Of a DNA stretch of 64,000 nt, positions 59,453 to 64,000 are shown one piece after another; position 1 is the first letter of the stretch, and the number at the start of each line of letters is the position of its first letter. The position numbers and the translations under genes are program-made. The notes under the pieces were generated by a model that had not been told where the DNA came from, did not search any database, and saw only the letters and a list, made by a program, of their open reading frames with translations. Origin of the DNA: Candidatus Zhuqueibacterota bacterium (lineage in GTDB: Bacteria; Zhuqueibacterota; Zhuqueibacteria; Zhuqueibacterales; Zhuqueibacteraceae); assembly GCA_022616415.1 (NCBI GenBank), contig JAKEEU010000313.1:1-64000 (forward strand), given 5' to 3'.

Positions 59453-61669
59453 TCACCGCGCGCTATTAAACAAGCTCTCCGGAAACTCCTTCTCCAAAAG
59501 ATACTTGTAATAAAAGCGATAAGCGTCATTGCGCAAGTGCGTCGCTTTTGGCCCGCGCCAGCCGTGGCGCTCGCCAGGATAGAGCATGAACTCGAAAGGC
59601 TTGCTGAGATTCTGCAGCGCGTCAATGAGCTGAATGCTGTTTTGCATGTGGACGTTGTCATCCATGGTCCCGTGTACGATGCGCAACACGCCTTTGTATT
59701 TGTTGGCAAAGGTCAGCGCCGAGCCGTTCTTGTATCCGTTCGGATTTTCCGCCGGCGTGTCCATGTAGCGCTCGGTGTAATGCGTGTCGTACAATTTCCA
59801 ATCCGTCACCGAGTACAAAGCAATTCCGTGCGTGAAATAATCCGCGCCGTAAGTCAACGCCATGCAGGTGACGTAGCCGCCGTAACTGCCGCCGGTGATG
59901 CAAATTTTGGTTTTGTCGACGAACGGCTGGGCTTGCAGCCATTTCACCACTTCGATGTAATCGTTCATCTCCCACTTGCCGAGATTGCGATGCATCAGCG
60001 CCACGCCGGCTTTGCCGAAATGGCCGGAAGCGCGATGATCCATCGCGACCTGGATCATCCCTTCCATCGCCAGCCACTGATCAGTGAGGCCACGCCACGA
60101 ATCCGAAACCGTGCCGGCATCCGGCCCGCCGTAGATGCTGATCAGCACCGGATACTTCTTGTTCGCGTCAAAGTCAAGCGGCAGCGTCCACCGCACCGGC
60201 AGATTATAACCATCCGGTGTCATCACGCGAAACAGTTCCGTTTTTGCCAGCGCGTACTCGGAAAAATTTTCGGTCTTGCTATCGCCCAATTCTTTCATCA
60301 TTGCGCCGCCGCTCTTGCACAGCGCCATTTTCGCCGGTGCCAAAATGTTTGAGTACGTCGAAATAAAATACGTGCCCGCTGGCGAGAGTCGGGCATTGTG
60401 CGTAAACTCGCCGAACGTCAAGCGCGTGAGGCCCTTGCCATCCAACTTCACGCGATACAAATCGGTTCGCGTCGACGCTTCTTTCTTTGCGGTGAAATAG
60501 ACGTGCCGAGTTTTCTCGTCAACGGACACGACATTCGTCACTATCCAATTGCCTTGCGTGATTCTATTTTTGAGCTTGCCGTCCATCCCATAAAGATAGA
60601 GATGACCCCAACCGTCTTTGTCGCTCTTGATAATGAACTCTTTGTTGTCGCGCAGAAAATCAATCGAATCAAACCACTCAACCCACGAGCTTTGGGTTTC
60701 GTTGTAAATTTCCTTTTTCTTTCCCGTCGCCGGATCGACGGCGTAGAGTTTCAAATTATCCTGCCCGCGATTCATCCATTGCGCGACGAGTTGTTTACCG
60801 TCCGGCGTCCAAAACGGCGCGCCGAAATATCGATCATCCTTCTCATTGAAATCCGCCCACACCACGCTCCCGCCCGTTACGGGAACGATGCCGACACGCA
60901 CTTCAGGATTGGGATCACCAGGTTTGGGATAACGTGCGTTTTCGAGAAAACCGTGAACGCCTTCCGCATTATATAAAGGAAAGATGGGAACTTTGGTGTC
61001 ATCAAAACGAAAGAACGCCAGGTGCCTGCTATCCGGCGACCACCAGAAGGCGCGATATCGCGAGCGCCGGCCAAGAATTTCTTCATAATAAACCCACGAG
61101 GCCCAGCCGTTGTAAACCGCATCTGCTGCATCACTGGTGTATTGATATTCTTTGCCGTCATTTACCGCAATTGTGAACAAATTGTTGTCGCGGGTAAAAG
61201 CGACATAATTGCCGTCCGGCGACAACGTGGGATTTTTTTCTTCGGCTGAAGTTTTGGTGAGCTGCCTAAAACTTTTCTTCTCGGTGTCAAGAAAGTACAA
61301 ATCCTTATTCTTGACATAGATGAGCCGCGTGTAGGCCGCATTGTTTGACGCCGGATTTGCAACGCTGATGCCGCTATCCACGATGGCGGCATATTGCTCC
61401 AAATCGCGATAAAGTTTTTCTTCGCCGCTAACCACATCGATTGCATAAACCTTCGCCTTCTCGCCGCCTTCCTTTTTCTTCATCTCCAAATAATGATTGT
61501 CATCCGCCCACCCGATGACGTTCGGCAACTCCTTGATGAGCTTAGGCTCGGCGTTTTTGAAGATCTGCTCGAACGTTAGCCGCTTCTTTTCCTGCGCGTG
61601 CAGCGAAAACACCAAAAGCGCCAGTACAAACGTCAAGCATGCCGGCTTCAGCAGTTTTGCAGATTTCAT
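59453..61669 (-). CDS. S9 family dipeptidyl peptidase IV-like serine protease
   Basis: The 738-residue secreted enzyme has a signal peptide (1-25), an N-terminal DPP4 beta-propeller (SWVEWFDSIDFL, WGHLYLYGMDGKL) and a C-terminal alpha/beta hydrolase with the triad Ser595 (GGSYGGY), aspartate (MDDNVHMQN) and histidine (GERHGW). It removes dipeptides, usually after proline. It stands alone. Confidence 0.93.
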   Translation of the reverse strand: MKSAKLLKPACLTFVLALLVFSLHAQEKKRLTFEQIFKNAEPKLIKELPNVIGWADDNHYLEMKKKEGGEKAKVYAIDVVSGEEKLYRDLEQYAAIVDSGISVANPASNNAAYTRLIYVKNKDLYFLDTEKKSFRQLTKTSAEEKNPTLSPDGNYVAFTRDNNLFTIAVNDGKEYQYTSDAADAVYNGWASWVYYEEILGRRSRYRAFWWSPDSRHLAFFRFDDTKVPIFPLYNAEGVHGFLENARYPKPGDPNPEVRVGIVPVTGGSVVWADFNEKDDRYFGAPFWTPDGKQLVAQWMNRGQDNLKLYAVDPATGKKKEIYNETQSSWVEWFDSIDFLRDNKEFIIKSDKDGWGHLYLYGMDGKLKNRITQGNWIVTNVVSVDEKTRHVYFTAKKEASTRTDLYRVKLDGKGLTRLTFGEFTHNARLSPAGTYFISTYSNILAPAKMALCKSGGAMMKELGDSKTENFSEYALAKTELFRVMTPDGYNLPVRWTLPLDFDANKKYPVLISIYGGPDAGTVSDSWRGLTDQWLAMEGMIQVAMDHRASGHFGKAGVALMHRNLGKWEMNDYIEVVKWLQAQPFVDKTKICITGGSYGGYVTCMALTYGADYFTHGIALYSVTDWKLYDTHYTERYMDTPAENPNGYKNGSALTFANKYKGVLRIVHGTMDDNVHMQNSIQLIDALQNLSKPFEFMLYPGERHGWRGPKATHLRNDAYRFYYKYLLEKEFPESLFNSAR

Positions 61670-61807
61670 AGAACTCCTCCTCGCGTGAGTGACCTGATAA
61701 AGAGCTTGATTTTTTGCAAAAAGTATGTTAGCTTTTATTTAATCAAAAAAACGATGGAAGTCAAATGCACGTTCATCATCTTCTCATTTCAGGCCTGGTG
61801 AACCATC

Positions 61808-62134
61808 ATGTCGCAAAATCATAACATCTTTAGCGCAGCGGAAAGTTTGATTCAGGAACACTTTGAACTCGAACCGAACCTCGAAAATGTGATCTGGATC
61901 AACTCGGATAAAACAACGGAAATCCGCCTGCTGGAAATCAATTCCATGACTTTTCCCGCTGGAGCGGTGTTGTCGTTTTATTTTCCTCCTGATGAAGAAT
62001 TTCCTTATCCCACAATCATGGCCGAGATCACGCCGGAAGAATGGCAAAAAGTTCTTCGCAATGAAATTCCTCTGCCCGAGGGATGGACATTGGAAAACTA
62101 CAAAGTCTATTCTCGCGAAATGGTTACCGCATGA
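61808..62134 (+). CDS. Hypothetical protein, first gene of a pair
   Basis: The 108-residue product is acidic, with no signal peptide or membrane segment (ENVIWINSDKTTEIRLLEI, then FYFPPDEEFPYPTIMAEI). I do not recognise it. The next gene starts within its stop (ATGA) and is truncated, so the pair may be a two-gene module with the second member lost. Confidence 0.6.
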   Translation: MSQNHNIFSAAESLIQEHFELEPNLENVIWINSDKTTEIRLLEINSMTFPAGAVLSFYFPPDEEFPYPTIMAEITPEEWQKVLRNEIPLPEGWTLENYKVYSREMVTA

Positions 62135-62364
62135 CCGACAGACAGAATTGGCAAACGGCGTTCTTGAATCAAGCCAGAGTTGACTGGGAAGCATACCAAT
62201 CAAAGAATCCACTTTCTCACCAAATCCTTTCATCTTCTGCAAGCTGGTTTTCATTCTCATTGCTTTTGAAAAGCCAACGCCCAAGCATATTGGAACGGCG
62301 GCTTCTTCCGAACCTTTTCCGGAACACTTACTACAATTTCGTTGTCGGTTCGTTTCCATTTTAA
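62131..62364 (+). pseudogene. Truncated second gene of the pair
   Basis: MTDRQNWQTAFLNQARVDWE begins convincingly after a coupled start. From about 62210 on, the frame is antisense to the last codons of the fucosidase gene and its reading (SASWFSFSLLLKS) is low-complexity. Only about 26 residues of the original protein seem to remain. It may be a HEPN-like partner, but evidence is thin. Confidence 0.45.
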
Positions 62365-63687
62365 CGGCTGCGCCACGCCGAGCATCCGCACCTCCGATCC
62401 CTTCTGCGGAAACAGCGACGAGAAACGAATCTCCGACGGTGGCGCGTGCTCATTTTCGTCTGCGAGATAAATCGCGTTTACACGGCCATCCGGCGACGCG
62501 GTAAAACAGATTTTCCCATCTTTGTACGGTGCAATCGGGCGGGTTTGGTAAATCGCTGCGCCGTTGACTTTCATCCACTCGCCAATGCCTTGCAAGCGAT
62601 TGTATGCCTCGCCAGCCCAATCTCCTTCTGGCGAAGGGCCGATGTTCAACAGAAAATTGCCGCCTTTGGTGACGATATCGACGAGCAGGTGAATCAATTG
62701 CCGCGTCGGTTTGTAGCGATGATCTTTGTTGTATGACCAGCCATCCGCCATGGTGATGCAGGCTTCCCAGGGCACGCGCAACGCTTTCTCGGGGACTTTC
62801 TGCTCAGGCGTGAGATAATTTTCATGCGGCCCGCTCACCCAGCGGTCGACGATGATCAAACCTGGCTGATGCTGCCTCGCCATTTTCGCGATGCGCGGCA
62901 TATCCACATCCTGATTGTAACCGTCTTTCTTCGCCCACGCTTCGTATTCCTTAGGCATATTTTCATGGGAACGAACCCACGCGCCGTCGAGCCAGAGAAT
63001 ATCAACCGAACCGTAGCCGGTCACCAATTCTTCGATCTGCGTGTAAGTAAAATCCTTGAAGCGCTGCCAGCGTTCCGGATGTTTGGCGGGATTATAATTG
63101 ACGTGGCGATCCGGCGTGGCAAAATATGGCCACCAATAATACTCGCAATTCCAATCCGGCTTTGAGAAGTACGCGCCGATCATGAAGTTCTCTTGGCGGA
63201 ACGTATCGAATATTTCTTTCGTAACGTTGGCTTTGGGATGAGCATGAAACGGGCATTCCGGCGAGGTGATTTTGTAGTCCGTGGTCTTGGTGTCGAACAT
63301 GCAGAAGCCGTCGTGATGCTTGGTCGTAAACACCACGTATTTCATCCCCGCAGCTTTCGCGGCGTTGGCCCATTTTGTCGGATCGAACGCGACGGGATTG
63401 AAAGTTTTCTTCAATGCTTTATACTGGCGTTTGTACTCTTCGTAATCATCGTTTGGCCGTTTCGTCCAATCTTCGTCTTCGCTGCAAATTGACCACGATT
63501 CGACCACGCCCCATTGACTGTACGGGCCCCAGTGCATTAGCAAACCGAATTTGGCATCTTGCCATTGCACCAGCTTTTGCAAAACCAGCGGATCGGTTTC
63601 GGGAATATAGTTTTCTTCATTTTCTTGAGCGTATGAAAGGCTAGTCCCCAAATTCAGCGCGAGCAAGATGAGCAAGATTTTATCCAT
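62257..63687 (-). CDS. Alpha-L-fucosidase, GH29
   Basis: From ATG 63687 (AGGAG seven bases upstream) the 476-residue product has a signal peptide (DKILLILLALNLGTSLSYA), the GH29 (beta/alpha)8 barrel (FGLLMHWGPYSQWGVVE, FTTKHHDGFCMFDTKTTDY) and the nucleophile aspartate in VDILWLDGAW. It releases fucose from glycans. A longer start at 63810 lacks a ribosome site and would add a non-signal leader. The last 108 bp overlap the fragment on the other strand. Confidence 0.92.
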   Translation of the reverse strand: MDKILLILLALNLGTSLSYAQENEENYIPETDPLVLQKLVQWQDAKFGLLMHWGPYSQWGVVESWSICSEDEDWTKRPNDDYEEYKRQYKALKKTFNPVAFDPTKWANAAKAAGMKYVVFTTKHHDGFCMFDTKTTDYKITSPECPFHAHPKANVTKEIFDTFRQENFMIGAYFSKPDWNCEYYWWPYFATPDRHVNYNPAKHPERWQRFKDFTYTQIEELVTGYGSVDILWLDGAWVRSHENMPKEYEAWAKKDGYNQDVDMPRIAKMARQHQPGLIIVDRWVSGPHENYLTPEQKVPEKALRVPWEACITMADGWSYNKDHRYKPTRQLIHLLVDIVTKGGNFLLNIGPSPEGDWAGEAYNRLQGIGEWMKVNGAAIYQTRPIAPYKDGKICFTASPDGRVNAIYLADENEHAPPSEIRFSSLFPQKGSEVRMLGVAQPLKWKRTDNEIVVSVPEKVRKKPPFQYAWALAFQKQ

Positions 63688-63852
63688 TCCCATACTCCTG
63701 ACAATGGCTTTGTTCAAATCGTGACCATCAACTACAAATTGAAAGGCAAAACCATCCAGGGCAAAACCATTGATATAAAAATCGTTGCACACAGCACTTC
63801 CTTCGCCCAAAAGCTTTTCACTAGTTTTGCCCCAAATCGTTTTGCCTTAGAG

Positions 63853-64000
63853 CTATTTCTCATAAAACAGCATTGCCTCCGGAATCGGCTGCTTCTCCTG
63901 CTTCAAGCTTTTGTAATACACCTTCAAATCATCACCACCGCTTTTCTCAAAAAACGTCACACGAATTGGATGCAAACCGGCAGCCAACGCGATCACCCCG
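63853..64000 (-). CDS. C-terminal part of a glycoside hydrolase-associated domain (runs off the right edge)
   Basis: The last 49 codons read GVIALAAGLHPIRVTFFEKS, then DDLKVYYKSLKQEKQPIP and a stop at 63853. This matches the PA14/chitobiase-like C-terminal domain of surface glycosidases. The start lies beyond the window. It precedes the fucosidase on the same strand, suggesting a glycan-degradation cluster. Confidence 0.6.
   Translation of the reverse strand, partial: GVIALAAGLHPIRVTFFEKSGGDDLKVYYKSLKQEKQPIPEAMLFYEK

Overview
The window (about 50-55% G+C overall) looks like a chromosomal segment of an uncultured Gram-negative bacterium of the FCB supergroup, with KSB1/Calditrichota-like lineages as my best guess. 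This is inferred from two secreted FG-GAP proteins with type IX secretion (T9SS) sorting tails, an outer-membrane beta-barrel, a multiheme lipoprotein cytochrome, RNase Y and System I cytochrome maturation genes. No rRNA or tRNA gene was seen, so the taxonomy is not proven.

Region 1 (1-12733) is a type I-B (Tneap-like) CRISPR-Cas locus read leftwards: WYL regulator, cas6, cas8/cst1, cas7/cst2, cas5, cas3, cas4, then cas1 and cas2 beside short CRISPR arrays. The adaptation half is disrupted. A T9SS FG-GAP propeller gene sits between cas4 and cas1, with what looks like the 5' end of an older cas1 left beside cas4. A relic array and two simple tandem repeats lie between cas1 and cas2. Almost every gene junction in the locus carries a different palindromic or tandem element.

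Region 2 (12.8-32 kb) mixes housekeeping genes with toxin-antitoxin (TA) debris. The housekeeping genes are a beta-CASP nuclease, a glutaryl-CoA-dehydrogenase-like enzyme, RNase Y, ccmE and ccmF, adenosine deaminase, an ECF sigma/anti-sigma pair, a DmpA-type peptidase and glycogen synthase. Among the TA genes, antitoxins are intact while the toxins are often broken: a 36-codon MazF stub, a PIN-like toxin tail, a 29-codon DUF4258 stub and a RelE-like toxin with an in-frame TGA. Five DUF433 antitoxin genes occur in the window and only one has an intact partner. A 2.3-kb block of such genes separates ccmE, a CxxxY-type heme chaperone, from ccmF.

Region 3 (33-52 kb) is mostly envelope and export: a five-heme lipoprotein, a ten-repeat FG-GAP T9SS protein, a PAP2 phosphatase, a TPR-thioredoxin protein, an aspartic-protease-like protein, a thioester alpha-2-macroglobulin next to an M61 protease, a beta-barrel protein and an M14 carboxypeptidase.

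Region 4 (52-64 kb) is a decay zone followed by hydrolases. It holds the remains of a TIR plus STAND-NTPase/WD40 system, an intact hicAB pair with a clear operator-promoter, a DNA methyltransferase joined out of frame to a membrane/amidohydrolase fragment, a GH3 tail, an intact S9 peptidase and a GH29 alpha-L-fucosidase.

Across the window, intergenic spaces are filled with short quasi-palindromic repeat families, chiefly CCAACGGATAAA, AAGTCGGACTTG, TTACGxxTTACG and GCAACCAGCAAC. Some have run into coding sequence. The families recur beside unrelated genes and are the most unusual non-coding signal here.
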